DNA of 64,000 nucleotides, from assembly GCF_042852765.1 (NCBI RefSeq), contig NZ_AP031414.1. The stretch is one strand, 5' to 3'. Below the pieces are notes generated by a model that did not search any database, was not told where the DNA came from, and saw only the letters and a program-made list of their open reading frames with translations. How positions within the stretch are numbered: position 1 is the stretch's first letter; every line of letters begins with the position of its first letter. Positions 24,990-33,926 of the stretch are shown here, piece after piece. A program made the translations under genes and the position numbers. This DNA comes from Schaedlerella glycyrrhizinilytica_A (GTDB taxonomy: Bacteria > Bacillota > Clostridia > Lachnospirales > Lachnospiraceae).

Positions 24990-27416
24990 TTAATAACCGC
25001 TGCCAAACTGTGAAAGCCAGCTGCTCTGACTGTTCATCTGTGCGATCACAGATTCCAGTGCGGTAAACTGTTTGATGTAACGGTCCTGCTCCATCTTCAA
25101 AGTATCCTGAAGACTTTCGATTCGGGCGTCAATTTCCTCTAACTGCTTGTAGACCGCATTCTGCGTAATACTTGCCGGCGATTTGATCGACCCTGCTCTC
25201 TCGATCAGGATTCCTTTCGGTTCTCCCAATGTCTTCGCATATTTGTCAAATGCTGTTTTCATATTTACCGCAATGCCCGCCTGGGAGACCACGTTTCCAT
25301 CTTCATCTTTCACCGCTTCCTTGGTGAACATCTCTTTTACTCCCTCTGGGTCCGATTTCAGCGCTGCACGAAAAGCGCTTTCATCAAAAGAGAGTTTTCC
25401 ATTATCTGATGTGGTACTCGATGTTGTGAGACCAATCTTTTTCAAAGCCGCCTGATCTGCCGGAGAAAGAACAAAACGCAGACTGTTGCTCAAACCTTTC
25501 AGATCGTTGTCATTAAACAAAAGTCCCTCTTTCGCCTTTTCCTCCCATGCTTCGATCTCGCTCTCGCTCAATTCTTCTTTCTGAGCTGATGTAAGCGGTG
25601 GGTAGTCCCGATTCGGCTTCGTTCCGGTCTCCTTATTAACAAGTTCGATGATCTCATTATACTCTTCGACCATCTTTTTGACCGTCTCCACGATCTTATC
25701 CTCATCCACCTTCGCGTCAAATGTTACCGCTTCCGCTGACGGATCTAATTTCAGTTCACCGGTCGCCTCGTCTTTCACATATCCAAATTCCCCGTTGACA
25801 GAAATTGTCATGCCGTCTACTTTAAAGCTGTTGGAATCCCGGACCAGATCCACTGTCTGGTCGGAACCGGCGTATTTCACTGTGACAATGGCATCCTGAC
25901 CGTCCGTCTTATTGAACTCACCAAAAATCTTGGCGAAATCGCCGCCGACATCGATCTTACCACTGGCTCCGTTCGCCGTTGCCGAAAAAACGAACGAGTC
26001 GGAAGAATTCTGATAGGTGACCTGAACGCCCGCATCCGACTCATTGATCTTATCCATCAGCGTCCGTACAGTATCTTCCGCTTTCACTTCGATCGATTTT
26101 CCATTAATCTCAATTGTTGTAGGGAACGTCATATTTTGGGCGCCTGCCAGTCCTGATTCTGCAATTTTAGCGTCCAGATTTACCCGGTTAGACTCCCCGT
26201 AATTCATCTTAAACGCGCCATTCGCCCCCAACAATCCCACATCGCCTGAAGATACAGCAAGAATCGAAGACTGATCCATTTTTCCATTCGGAGTCGTCGT
26301 CTGAAAACCGAGACTATAAAGTCCGCTTCCGTCTTCTTTTGCCTCCACTTTCACTCTGCCCGCTCCAAATGCATCGTCAAGCTGATCCTGCATAGACTCT
26401 TTCAGTTTATTCATGATCCGCTCTGTCCTTGTCGCTCCATATGCACTGTTGTACTGTGCTTTCTCCAACTCTTCTTTCGTCGGCATCTTGATAGATTTGG
26501 ACATTCCATTATAAGTAAATGTCAGTTCCTTTTCTGCAATTCTGTCGATAAAACTTGTCTTTGTATAAATGTCGTCTTCTGTAATATCCCGAACAGAAGA
26601 AAGCCCCTGCTCCGTAATATCCAACTCCTTAAACTCACTATCCGGTTTATCTTTGAACCCAAGATAAGATAACGCGCTGCCCCCGGTAAGTTTGAAAATA
26701 TTTCCGGCATTTTCTTTATCTTTGAACACAATCTTATCACCGCTTGTCTCCACTTGCAAAACTTCGCTAAGTTTTTTACCTTTGCCAACTTCTATATCCT
26801 GAAATGCACGGTTCAGCGAATCGGCAATATTTTCAACCGTATCGTACTTGTACTCTTTTCCATTCGCGTCTTTTCCTGACGGCAATGTAATCGTATAATT
26901 CTTATCCGCATAATTGATCTTGATCGTAGATCCCGGGAGATTCTCTGCTTTTTGTACTTCCAAAGGATCGATCGCTCCCGTTTCCAGAGTCCGGTCTGAC
27001 GCCGGAATCTTCGATGTCATCTGAGCCTTTCTCGCAAGCTGCTTTACTCCCAAAATCGAGAGCGTATCCGCCGTAGATGAAGTCCCGGATACACTTACAT
27101 ACTTACTGTTCGCTCCTAACGCCGTGATCAGATTCCTCCCCCAGAAACTGTTGCTGAATAAATTCGTCGAAGATGAATATGTAGATAAATACTTATCCGC
27201 AAATCCGATCATCTTGTCTGTAATCCCCCTGATCGCATTCTGCTCCCATTGCAGTAAATCCTTTTTTTGCTGCTGTTTATAAATCTTACTGGTCGTCCCC
27301 TGCGTCATGCCTTCAATCAGGGAATCCCGATCCAGACCGCTCGCCAAACCACCGTATCCTTTTAACCCGTTCAGGCTGCTGCTTGTTGTTCCGCTTAATC
27401 CACCTATACTTGCCAT
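24990..27416 (-). CDS. fliD: Flagellar hook-associated protein 2 (filament cap)
   Basis: An 808-residue FliD. The N-terminal domain (GLASGLDRDSLIEGMTQG) and C-terminal coiled coil (IDARIESLQDTLKMEQDRYIKQF...ALESVIAQMNSQSSWL) are typical. The central part, about residues 150-600, is an enlarged surface region, making this protein much longer than the roughly 470-500 residues of enteric FliD. FliD caps the growing filament and folds exported flagellin. The ATG at 27416 has AAAGGAGAGG upstream. An upstream GTG/ATG frame to 27446 is unnecessary. A sigma-28-type -10 lies at 27484-27491. Confidence 0.93.
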   Translation of the reverse strand: MASIGGLSGTTSSSLNGLKGYGGLASGLDRDSLIEGMTQGTTSKIYKQQQKKDLLQWEQNAIRGITDKMIGFADKYLSTYSSSTNLFSNSFWGRNLITALGANSKYVSVSGTSSTADTLSILGVKQLARKAQMTSKIPASDRTLETGAIDPLEVQKAENLPGSTIKINYADKNYTITLPSGKDANGKEYKYDTVENIADSLNRAFQDIEVGKGKKLSEVLQVETSGDKIVFKDKENAGNIFKLTGGSALSYLGFKDKPDSEFKELDITEQGLSSVRDITEDDIYTKTSFIDRIAEKELTFTYNGMSKSIKMPTKEELEKAQYNSAYGATRTERIMNKLKESMQDQLDDAFGAGRVKVEAKEDGSGLYSLGFQTTTPNGKMDQSSILAVSSGDVGLLGANGAFKMNYGESNRVNLDAKIAESGLAGAQNMTFPTTIEINGKSIEVKAEDTVRTLMDKINESDAGVQVTYQNSSDSFVFSATANGASGKIDVGGDFAKIFGEFNKTDGQDAIVTVKYAGSDQTVDLVRDSNSFKVDGMTISVNGEFGYVKDEATGELKLDPSAEAVTFDAKVDEDKIVETVKKMVEEYNEIIELVNKETGTKPNRDYPPLTSAQKEELSESEIEAWEEKAKEGLLFNDNDLKGLSNSLRFVLSPADQAALKKIGLTTSSTTSDNGKLSFDESAFRAALKSDPEGVKEMFTKEAVKDEDGNVVSQAGIAVNMKTAFDKYAKTLGEPKGILIERAGSIKSPASITQNAVYKQLEEIDARIESLQDTLKMEQDRYIKQFTALESVIAQMNSQSSWLSQFGSGY

Positions 27417-27483
27417 CTTGATCCTCTCCTTTGTTTTTATCGACAATTCCGGACGGAATTCTACAATTTTACTCTATACTTAT

Positions 27484-27491
27484 TTATCGGC
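27484..27491 (-). promoter_or_regulatory. Sigma-28-type -10 element upstream of fliD
   Basis: The minus strand shows GCCGATAA, the exact consensus -10 for flagellar sigma factors, 68 bases before the fliD start. The TAAA nearest the -35 position is at 11 bases instead of about 15, so the upstream half is weak. Confidence 0.55.
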
Positions 27492-27543
27492 ATATAGTAT
27501 ACTTTAGATAATAGTTATTTCATTTATGAATGGAGGAATTATT

Positions 27544-28329
27544 TTGACTACAATTATTGCGCTCACGAATCAAAAAGGCGGAGTGGGGAAGACAACCACA
27601 TCCAGTGCGCTGGCTGCTGGTTTATCCTCTTTTTATAACAAAAAAGTCCTTGCGATCGATTTTGACCCTCAGGGCAGTCTCGGATTCAGTCTCGGACTTG
27701 ACATTGAGAATTCCAGCACGATCTACGACGTTCTGAAAGGAAATGTTCCCATACAAGATGCGATCCAGACAACCGATTACTGCGACATTATCACATCAAA
27801 CATTCTTTTAAGCGGTGCGGAACTGGAATTTACTTCCGCTGACCGGGAACTCTGTTTAAAAAAGGCATTGGCTCCTGTAATAGATCATTATGATTTCATC
27901 ATTATAGATACTCCGCCGGCTCTGAACATCCTGACGGTAAATGCATACGTTGCAGCGGATCATCTGATCATCCCGATGGCACCCGAGATTCTAAGTCTTT
28001 TAGGTCTTACCCAGTTGAAAGAAACCATCGATTCCGTGCGTGAAAAGCTCAATCCATCCTTGAACGTACTTGGTCTGATTCTTACCAAATACAACAGACG
28101 TACGCTTCTTGCAAGAGAGGTCAAAGAGATGGCGGAAAATATCGCCGGACAGATTGGTTCCTGTGTCTTCCATACGCAGATCCGTGCCAGCGTATCTGTC
28201 GCAGAAGCGCCCGCTCACGGACTTAGCGTCTATGATCATGCTCCACGTTCCAATCCATCTCTGGACTACAAAGAGTTTGTAAAAGAAGTCATGGATAAAA
28301 TTACCGTGGTTTCTATGGAGGCAAAATAA
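27544..28329 (+). CDS. ParA/Soj-type Walker ATPase
   Basis: A 261-residue ParA-family ATPase. The deviant Walker A is KGGVGKTT (11-18), followed by AIDFDPQGSLGFS, the Walker B-like IIIDTPPALNILT and a C-terminal LILTKYNRRT. Such proteins use ATP-dependent dimerisation on DNA or membrane to position plasmids, chromosomes or clusters such as chemoreceptors. The TTG at 27544 is set by GGAGG at 7 bases. That GGAGG lies inside the frame of the ATG at 27526, which itself lacks a ribosome binding site. It overlaps the next gene by one base and is divergent from fliD. Confidence 0.88.
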   Translation: MTTIIALTNQKGGVGKTTTSSALAAGLSSFYNKKVLAIDFDPQGSLGFSLGLDIENSSTIYDVLKGNVPIQDAIQTTDYCDIITSNILLSGAELEFTSADRELCLKKALAPVIDHYDFIIIDTPPALNILTVNAYVAADHLIIPMAPEILSLLGLTQLKETIDSVREKLNPSLNVLGLILTKYNRRTLLAREVKEMAENIAGQIGSCVFHTQIRASVSVAEAPAHGLSVYDHAPRSNPSLDYKEFVKEVMDKITVVSMEAK

Positions 28330-29108
28330 TGGCAAGAAAAAGTAATAAAACTGCACACGTCTTGAATCTTTTATCCGGACATGATACAAAAAAAGAACCG
28401 GAAAAAGAACTGGAAACGGATGTGAAAAAGGACGCGGATCCGATATCGGAACAAGATTCCCAACCAAAGGATGCCCAACAACCGCACCCGGATCCGGAAC
28501 CGACAGAAAAAATCCCACAGGGAAAAATATCTGTTCCCGATTCCCCCTCTGTCTCGATCATCGATCAGACGGAAAAAGATCCGGTGGCAGAACAGATTCA
28601 GGCAAATCTCTTTCAGGAATTTCAAAAAGAACATGATATGAATCCGGAAGAATCCCAAAAAGAATCCCGGGAAAAAGAGCCGGAAACAGAACTGCCGACA
28701 CAGGAATCCGAACCGGAAGCGACAGCCGAAGCTGAAACAAACGCGGCAGTCGAACCGGAACTAACAATCGAAGCAGAACCGGTAGCCGAGCCGGAATCAA
28801 CGATCGTATCTGAACCAGAACCGGAGCCGGAATTTGTGCGGATCAATGTTATGGAGCGGATCGTCAGCGATAAGATCATTTATTTTATGCGTCAGTTTGA
28901 ATGTTGTACCTGTGAGAAGTGTATTGCTGACACTATTGCCCTGACGCTGAACGGACTTCCGCCAAAATACATTGTTACAGAACCGGCAGCCGAAGCCCCG
29001 TTGCTTAGCTTCTATACCAACCATTTCATTTCCGAGATCACGGTGGAAGCAACGAAAGCATGTATGACTGTAAAAGAAAATCCAAGACATAAAAATGGTG
29101 CATCCTGA
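28329..29108 (+). CDS. Acidic-linker protein with a C-terminal ComFB domain
   Basis: 259 residues. Residues 1-20 are basic (MARKSNKTAHVLNLLSGHD). About 20-165 are a long acidic Glu/Pro-rich, probably disordered, region. Residues ~172-255 match the late-competence ComFB family: VMERIVSDKI, then CCTCEKCIADTIALTLNGLPPKYIVT. ComFB-domain proteins have recently been described as cyclic-dinucleotide receptors in other bacteria. I do not know whether this one binds one. Coupling to the ParA gene (TAATG overlap) suggests that the ATPase positions it or is regulated by it. Confidence 0.75.
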   Translation: MARKSNKTAHVLNLLSGHDTKKEPEKELETDVKKDADPISEQDSQPKDAQQPHPDPEPTEKIPQGKISVPDSPSVSIIDQTEKDPVAEQIQANLFQEFQKEHDMNPEESQKESREKEPETELPTQESEPEATAEAETNAAVEPELTIEAEPVAEPESTIVSEPEPEPEFVRINVMERIVSDKIIYFMRQFECCTCEKCIADTIALTLNGLPPKYIVTEPAAEAPLLSFYTNHFISEITVEATKACMTVKENPRHKNGAS

Positions 29109-29114
29109 TTCAAT

Positions 29115-29163
29115 ATAGGGGGATTGCCGGAACAATTCACAAATTGCCCGGCAATCCCCCTAT
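29115..29163. terminator. Bidirectional terminator between the ComFB gene and the motility operon
   Basis: ATAGGGGGATTGCCGG (29115-29130) pairs perfectly with CCGGCAATCCCCCTAT (29148-29163). T-rich sequence follows on the plus strand (GTTATCTTTTT). The two flanking genes converge on it. Confidence 0.88.
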
Positions 29164-29172
29164 GTTATCTTT

Positions 29173-30408
29173 TTATGCTTTTGCTACAACATTCTCCCAG
29201 ATCTCGCTTACTTCTTCCACGCATTCCATATAAATCTGCGCCATTACGTTTGTCTGCAATCCCAATTCATCCGAAAGCTTCTTGATTTCCGTCCAGTCCG
29301 CTCTCTCATAAGCCAGGATCAGGTGATATAATGTTCCGGCTTCACCCTCGCCTGAGATCAGCGCTTTCTTCACTTCCTCAACGATCGGGATTTCATTTAA
29401 GATCTCCTCCATAGTCGCATCGATCATACATTCCAGTGTGGAAAACATTCCCATCAGATACGCGTCTGCCGGATCAATCGGAAAATGTCCCATCTTCTTC
29501 ACCAATGCCGCTGCAAAATTCGCCCGCATAAATGACGTTTTCATCAGTTCTTCCGTTCCGGATTCTTCCTCCCGAAAACTTAACAGATATACCCACTGTT
29601 TTAACTGGTTGATTCCAACCCGCATAATAGCCTGCCGTACGGAAGCAGTTCTGTGTTTTGCCGAAAAATAAGCTGAGTTCGCCATTTTCAGCAACGCATA
29701 GGTCAGCGCGGCGTCTCTCGTCACGATCTGTTCCATCACTTCCATATCCGGCTCATCTTTTGTAACTTCCATGATCAGCTGGTAAAGATTTCCCTGAAGA
29801 TATTCCATCTTCCCTACTTTTGATACCGATGTATCAGAAATATACGCGCCCTCTACATAATCTGTATGGATTTCTTTCGCAAGGAGAAACGCTTCTTTCG
29901 TATTGATGCTTGTAGCGATCACTTCTTTTCCGAATCCATGCGCCATCTCCACCACATTTTCCAGGCTCCGGCGTTCCCGGTCTTCCTCTTCTCCGGTCAC
30001 TTTCACTTTGATATAATCTACATATTCCAACATACTGAAATATTTCGGGATGAACTGGAAATCATTGATCGCAAAATGATACCCCTCTTCGCGGTATTTT
30101 TCGATCAGGATCGAAGCTAACGGATGGATCACAACATTGTCCTCTATCTGGATCACGATCATATCTTTGTCAAAGATCTTCGGTGTATTGCGGAACAAAA
30201 GCGCCGGCGTAAATGTCATAAACGTTTTCCGGTCCCGGAATATCTTACTTGAATTTTCAGTCAAAAAGGCGGTCATTGCGTTCGCTGCCGCACTGTCCAC
30301 GCTGGAATTGTAGAGACTCTCTGCGTCGCTCTGCACCAGAAGTTCGTATCCCATAATCTCGCTTGTATCTGTCTTTTTAATCAATTGTCTGGCAATAATC
30401 TTCTCCAT
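29173..30408 (-). CDS. Degenerate EAL plus HDOD signalling protein (YuxH/CdgJ-like)
   Basis: 411 residues. Residues ~1-195 are EAL-like but catalytically broken: the signature reads YELLVQ, without the arginine of EALxR. DDFGTG is replaced by NDFQF and the loop AEGVET by ATSINT. Residues ~200-385 form an HDOD domain (TRDAALTYALLKMANSAYFS). Related proteins control motility by protein contacts rather than c-di-GMP hydrolysis. It is the last gene of the large motility operon, 4 bases after cheV. Confidence 0.88.
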   Translation of the reverse strand: MEKIIARQLIKKTDTSEIMGYELLVQSDAESLYNSSVDSAAANAMTAFLTENSSKIFRDRKTFMTFTPALLFRNTPKIFDKDMIVIQIEDNVVIHPLASILIEKYREEGYHFAINDFQFIPKYFSMLEYVDYIKVKVTGEEEDRERRSLENVVEMAHGFGKEVIATSINTKEAFLLAKEIHTDYVEGAYISDTSVSKVGKMEYLQGNLYQLIMEVTKDEPDMEVMEQIVTRDAALTYALLKMANSAYFSAKHRTASVRQAIMRVGINQLKQWVYLLSFREEESGTEELMKTSFMRANFAAALVKKMGHFPIDPADAYLMGMFSTLECMIDATMEEILNEIPIVEEVKKALISGEGEAGTLYHLILAYERADWTEIKKLSDELGLQTNVMAQIYMECVEEVSEIWENVVAKA

Positions 30409-30412
30409 TCCA

Positions 30413-31321
30413 CTATCTCCTTTCCAGCAACGTGTCCATGACTTCCACTAAATGACCAATTTCCGGCTTGGAAAGCTGCTCATCTGCGCCAAGCTGTTTT
30501 CCTTTGATCCGCATTTCACTGTTGATCAAAGAAGAGAAAATGATCAGCGGGATCCCTTTCATCTCCTCATCTGATTTCACCAGCTTCGTCAGATGATGCC
30601 CGTCCATCTCCGGCATCTCGATATCCGTAATAATCAAATCCGCACTTTCATCCAATGTGTTGTTCTTCTTCGCCGCTGTCAGATAATCCCATGCTTCTTT
30701 TCCGTTATTAAAATTGGTCACATTCGTATAGCCTGCCTTTGTCAGGGAATCCATGATCATTTTGGTCAGCAAAATGGAATCTTCCGCTAAAACGATCTTT
30801 TCCTGCCGCTCGGAACGTTTTCCCATCTTTGTGATCTCTTCCACCTGGATTCCGGTCTCCGGAGCGATCTCCGCCACAATTTTTTCAAAGTCAAGGATCG
30901 TCACCAGATTGTCTCCGCACTGGGCGATTCCGGTTGCCACGCCCTCTTCCCCGTGACTGATCGTATTATCCGGTTTCTGAATATCTGTCCACGAGATTCT
31001 GCTGATCCCCACAACACGGTGAACGCGAAATGCAATATGCATTTTATTGAAGTTTGTAACGATAAATAAATCTCTCGGATGCTTTTCGCATTCCTGTTTC
31101 GTGAGATATTTCGGCAAGTCCACAACCGTCAGCAGGATCTCCCTCGGTTTAAAGATCCCCTCCACAGCGTTGTGGGAATGCGGGATCGGTTTTACCTTAT
31201 CCGCCATCATGATCTCCCGAACCTTTGCCACATTGATGCCATACAGTTCGTCATTGATTGTGAACTGCATGATCTCAATCTCATTTGTCCCTGATTCCAA
31301 TAATATCTCTGTATCTGCCAT
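30413..31321 (-). CDS. cheV: Chemotaxis coupling protein CheV
   Basis: 302 residues. A CheW domain covers about 12-160 (EIMQFTINDELYGINVAKVREIM), followed by a receiver domain of about 175-298 with the phosphoacceptor in ITDIEMPEMDG and the lysine in QLSKPE. CheV couples receptors to CheA and tunes adaptation through phosphorylation of its receiver. It is downstream of cheD in the motility operon. No cheW or cheA occurs in this run. Confidence 0.93.
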   Translation of the reverse strand: MADTEILLESGTNEIEIMQFTINDELYGINVAKVREIMMADKVKPIPHSHNAVEGIFKPREILLTVVDLPKYLTKQECEKHPRDLFIVTNFNKMHIAFRVHRVVGISRISWTDIQKPDNTISHGEEGVATGIAQCGDNLVTILDFEKIVAEIAPETGIQVEEITKMGKRSERQEKIVLAEDSILLTKMIMDSLTKAGYTNVTNFNNGKEAWDYLTAAKKNNTLDESADLIITDIEMPEMDGHHLTKLVKSDEEMKGIPLIIFSSLINSEMRIKGKQLGADEQLSKPEIGHLVEVMDTLLERR

Positions 31322-31335
31322 TTTCCCTCTCCTCC

Positions 31336-31818
31336 TTAGATATATTTCTCCTGACGGCTCGCTGTTCGTATCGATACCTGACCGGTCGATACATCCAGAA
31401 GCATCGTTCGTGCATAATTTGATCCGGTATCTTCTCCGGTGATCCGAAGCCCCTCCGCTTTCAAAATACTTTTTACTTTGATGATATTCCGCTCTCCGAT
31501 ATTGCCCAGACCGCCTGTTCCTTTCATTTCAAACATTTTTGCGCCACCTGCGATCTTACAAACTGTCCGTCCTTTCTGACCGCCGAATGTATAGAACTTT
31601 CGAAGTGTTTCCTGTATACCTGTGTCCGCATATTTCAAAATATTGGAATCCTGCGAATTTGTTTTTTCCGGGAGCATGATATGGAGCAGCGCCCCTAACT
31701 TTATCATTGGATCATAAAAGGTAATTCCGATACATGAACCCAGCGCATATGTAATCAGTACTCCCTCCTGTCTGGTAAGCTTCATGTCCGCAATTCCCAC
31801 AGATATCTTCTTCTGCAT
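31336..31818 (-). CDS. cheD: Chemoreceptor glutamine deamidase CheD
   Basis: A 160-residue protein with the CheD catalytic cysteine in ALGSCIGITFYD and histidine in GALLHIMLP, plus GGLGNIGERN. CheD deamidates receptor glutamines and binds CheC, raising its CheY-P phosphatase activity. The start is three bases after the cheC stop. Confidence 0.94.
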   Translation of the reverse strand: MQKKISVGIADMKLTRQEGVLITYALGSCIGITFYDPMIKLGALLHIMLPEKTNSQDSNILKYADTGIQETLRKFYTFGGQKGRTVCKIAGGAKMFEMKGTGGLGNIGERNIIKVKSILKAEGLRITGEDTGSNYARTMLLDVSTGQVSIRTASRQEKYI

Positions 31819-31821
31819 AAG

Positions 31822-32442
31822 CTACTCCACTCCTAATTTTTTCATCAGGACATTCAATGAACGGATGTCCGGCAGCAATAGAATATTGCTGTCCATCTCC
31901 TCTCCTCCTATCGAAAACGCCCCTGTAATCATCATGATCTGATCAGACTCAATTCCCATCATTGCCATAGGCATGCTTAAGATCCCTCCCAGCATATTGA
32001 CGGCAAACTGCGGAACGGACAAATGGATCTGAATATTCGTAAGGGAAGAGAGTGCGCTGATATAGGATGAAAGCATGATATTTCCAACCTCGATCAGCAA
32101 AGATTCTTCCATTTCTTCCATATCAAGCAAGTTCTCTTTCTCATAAGAAAGGACTTTTTTGATCATTGTTTTGATAAAATCTCTTTTTAAGATCAGCATC
32201 ATCAGCCCTGACAGCTCTCCGGACATTTCCACGAGAACCGCGCCGACGATCTCTTCCGCATCGCCGATCTTATTCTGCGCCATATTAAATTCCAGAATAT
32301 TGACTTCCGGCAGTTCCATACTGATCTTTTCCGACAAGATCCCGGAAAGCGCTGTGATCGCGTTTCCATTCCCGATACTTCCGATCTCACGGAATACGTC
32401 CATCTGGTTTTCTCCCAGTTCTTCATATCTATAAATCGCCAT
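31822..32442 (-). CDS. cheC: CheY-P phosphatase CheC
   Basis: 206 residues with two CheC/CheX-type active-site motifs: EIGSIGNGNAITALSGIL (E and N), then LLIEVGNIMLSSYISAL, each followed by a proline-ending segment. CheC removes phosphate from CheY and partners with CheD encoded next. It lies 16 bases after the flgG-like gene. Confidence 0.94.
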   Translation of the reverse strand: MAIYRYEELGENQMDVFREIGSIGNGNAITALSGILSEKISMELPEVNILEFNMAQNKIGDAEEIVGAVLVEMSGELSGLMMLILKRDFIKTMIKKVLSYEKENLLDMEEMEESLLIEVGNIMLSSYISALSSLTNIQIHLSVPQFAVNMLGGILSMPMAMMGIESDQIMMITGAFSIGGEEMDSNILLLPDIRSLNVLMKKLGVE

Positions 32443-32458
32443 AACTTCCCTCTCCTTA

Positions 32459-33169
32459 TCACTGTCTCAATGAATTGACTGTATTTACGATTTCATCAGA
32501 CGTCTGCACCATGCGCAGTGCATAGGAGTATGCTCTTTGACTTTCGATCACCTTTGTCATCTCTTCTGCCATATCTACTCCGGAAGTTTCCAAAGCATGA
32601 CGGATCAGCTTTCCGTCCTGTACCAAAAACGGCGTTCCGTTCTTTGCCGTCGGTGCAAACTCGTTGTCGCCGACGCTTTGCATCCCATCCGTGATATTAA
32701 ACTGATATATCCCGATCTCACCGCTGAACGTACCGTTGTTCACAATAACCGGATTTCCGTTCCGGTCGCACACCCGGTTGCCTGCGTCATTGACCAGATA
32801 AAACTGATTTCCCTGCTGGGATAGACTGAAATGTCCATTCCGCGTATAAGTCACCGCGCCGCTGGACGGATTGACCAGTCTGAAAAATCCTTTTCCTCCG
32901 ATCGCAAAATCATAAGCCCCGTCGGTCTCTGTGTATGCTTCCGGTGTAAAATCCGTGTTTGTCATTTCCACCTTTACGCCGGTTCCCGCTTTCATCGCCG
33001 TATCCTGTCCGTACTGATTGTTCATATTGTAATACATCAGATTGGAGAAAGAAACGCTTTTATTCTTATATCCATAGTTATTGATGTTCGCCAGATTATT
33101 TGCCGTAACATCCAGTTTCTGCTGCTGTGCGATCACGCCTCTTGCAGCCGCATAAAAAGATGAATACAT
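32459..33169 (-). CDS. flgG: Flagellar hook-basal body rod protein (FlgG/FlhP-like)
   Basis: A 236-residue rod/hook family protein. The N-terminal motif is KLDVTANNLANINNYGYK, SFSNLMY follows, and the C-terminal motif is SGVDMAEEMTKVIESQRAYSYALR. It is one of two adjacent paralogues corresponding to B. subtilis FlhO/FlhP and forms part of the distal rod. The ATG at 33169 has AGGAGATCG upstream. A longer frame to 33229 runs back through the preceding intergenic region. Confidence 0.88.
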   Translation of the reverse strand: MYSSFYAAARGVIAQQQKLDVTANNLANINNYGYKNKSVSFSNLMYYNMNNQYGQDTAMKAGTGVKVEMTNTDFTPEAYTETDGAYDFAIGGKGFFRLVNPSSGAVTYTRNGHFSLSQQGNQFYLVNDAGNRVCDRNGNPVIVNNGTFSGEIGIYQFNITDGMQSVGDNEFAPTAKNGTPFLVQDGKLIRHALETSGVDMAEEMTKVIESQRAYSYALRMVQTSDEIVNTVNSLRQ

Positions 33170-33185
33170 AACGATCTCCTTTCTT

Positions 33186-33926
33186 TTACATCGAACCAAG
33201 CTGGATTGCTTTTCCGCTGAGCTGGTCATACATTTTCAAAAGCTGCGCCGAACTCTGAAGCGACCGCTGACCGCTCATCATGTTCGTCATCTCCTGCACC
33301 ATCGACACATTCGAGTCTTCCAGATATCCCTGCTTGATCACCGTACCATTTACGCCCTGCGGCTGCGCATTGGAACGAAACGCTCCGTTTGCCGTTTTTT
33401 CCAGTTGTTCATAATCCGCAAAATCCACAACCTGTAATCGTCCGTAATTTTCTCTTCCGTCTGCACTTAAGACGTATCCCTGCTCCGTCACACGGATGTC
33501 ATCTGTATTTACCCGGATCGGTCCATTCTGTCCCTGAACTCTTCCAAGCCCCTGAAGTACAAGATACCCCTCATTATCCACATTAAAAGAACCATTTCTT
33601 GTATACACGGTTTCCTGTCCGCTCTGTACCGCAAAGAAGCCTTTTCCGCTCAAAGCCAGATCCAGCGCCCGCTCCGTGGCGCGAAGCGTTCCCTGCGTCT
33701 GGTCTGTTGCGACGCCCTCCGCCGTGTTGATCCTTGAGGTAGTTCCGATCGGAGTTCTTCCGTCTCTCTCAAACCGATACAAAATCTCATCCCGGAATGT
33801 TCCCTGAACTAATTGGTCGCTTTTAAATCCGGGTGTGGAGATATTCGTCATATTGTTACTGATCACATTCATATTTCGATTCTGCACGATCAAATTCGAC
33901 GCCAGATTATAATATCCTTGAAACAT
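33186..33926 (-). CDS. flgF: Flagellar hook-basal body rod protein (FlgF/FlhO-like)
   Basis: A 246-residue rod/hook family protein with RNMNVISNNMTNISTPGFK near the N-terminus and the C-terminal SNVSMVQEMTNMMSGQRSLQSSAQLL. It is a paralogue of the next gene. The start overlaps the end of the sigma-28 gene by 20 bases, giving tight coupling between the flagellar sigma factor and late rod genes. The F versus G assignment is by order only. Confidence 0.85.
   Translation of the reverse strand: MFQGYYNLASNLIVQNRNMNVISNNMTNISTPGFKSDQLVQGTFRDEILYRFERDGRTPIGTTSRINTAEGVATDQTQGTLRATERALDLALSGKGFFAVQSGQETVYTRNGSFNVDNEGYLVLQGLGRVQGQNGPIRVNTDDIRVTEQGYVLSADGRENYGRLQVVDFADYEQLEKTANGAFRSNAQPQGVNGTVIKQGYLEDSNVSMVQEMTNMMSGQRSLQSSAQLLKMYDQLSGKAIQLGSM

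Noticed and set aside
27526..27543. ATG at 27526 as the start of the ParA gene
   Set aside because: The strong GGAGG lies inside that extension and is perfectly spaced for the TTG at 27544.
33186..33926. Calling this gene a second hook protein (flgE2)
   Set aside because: The length (246 aa), the adjacency to a paralogue and the position after the sigma-28 gene fit the FlhO/FlhP rod pair better.
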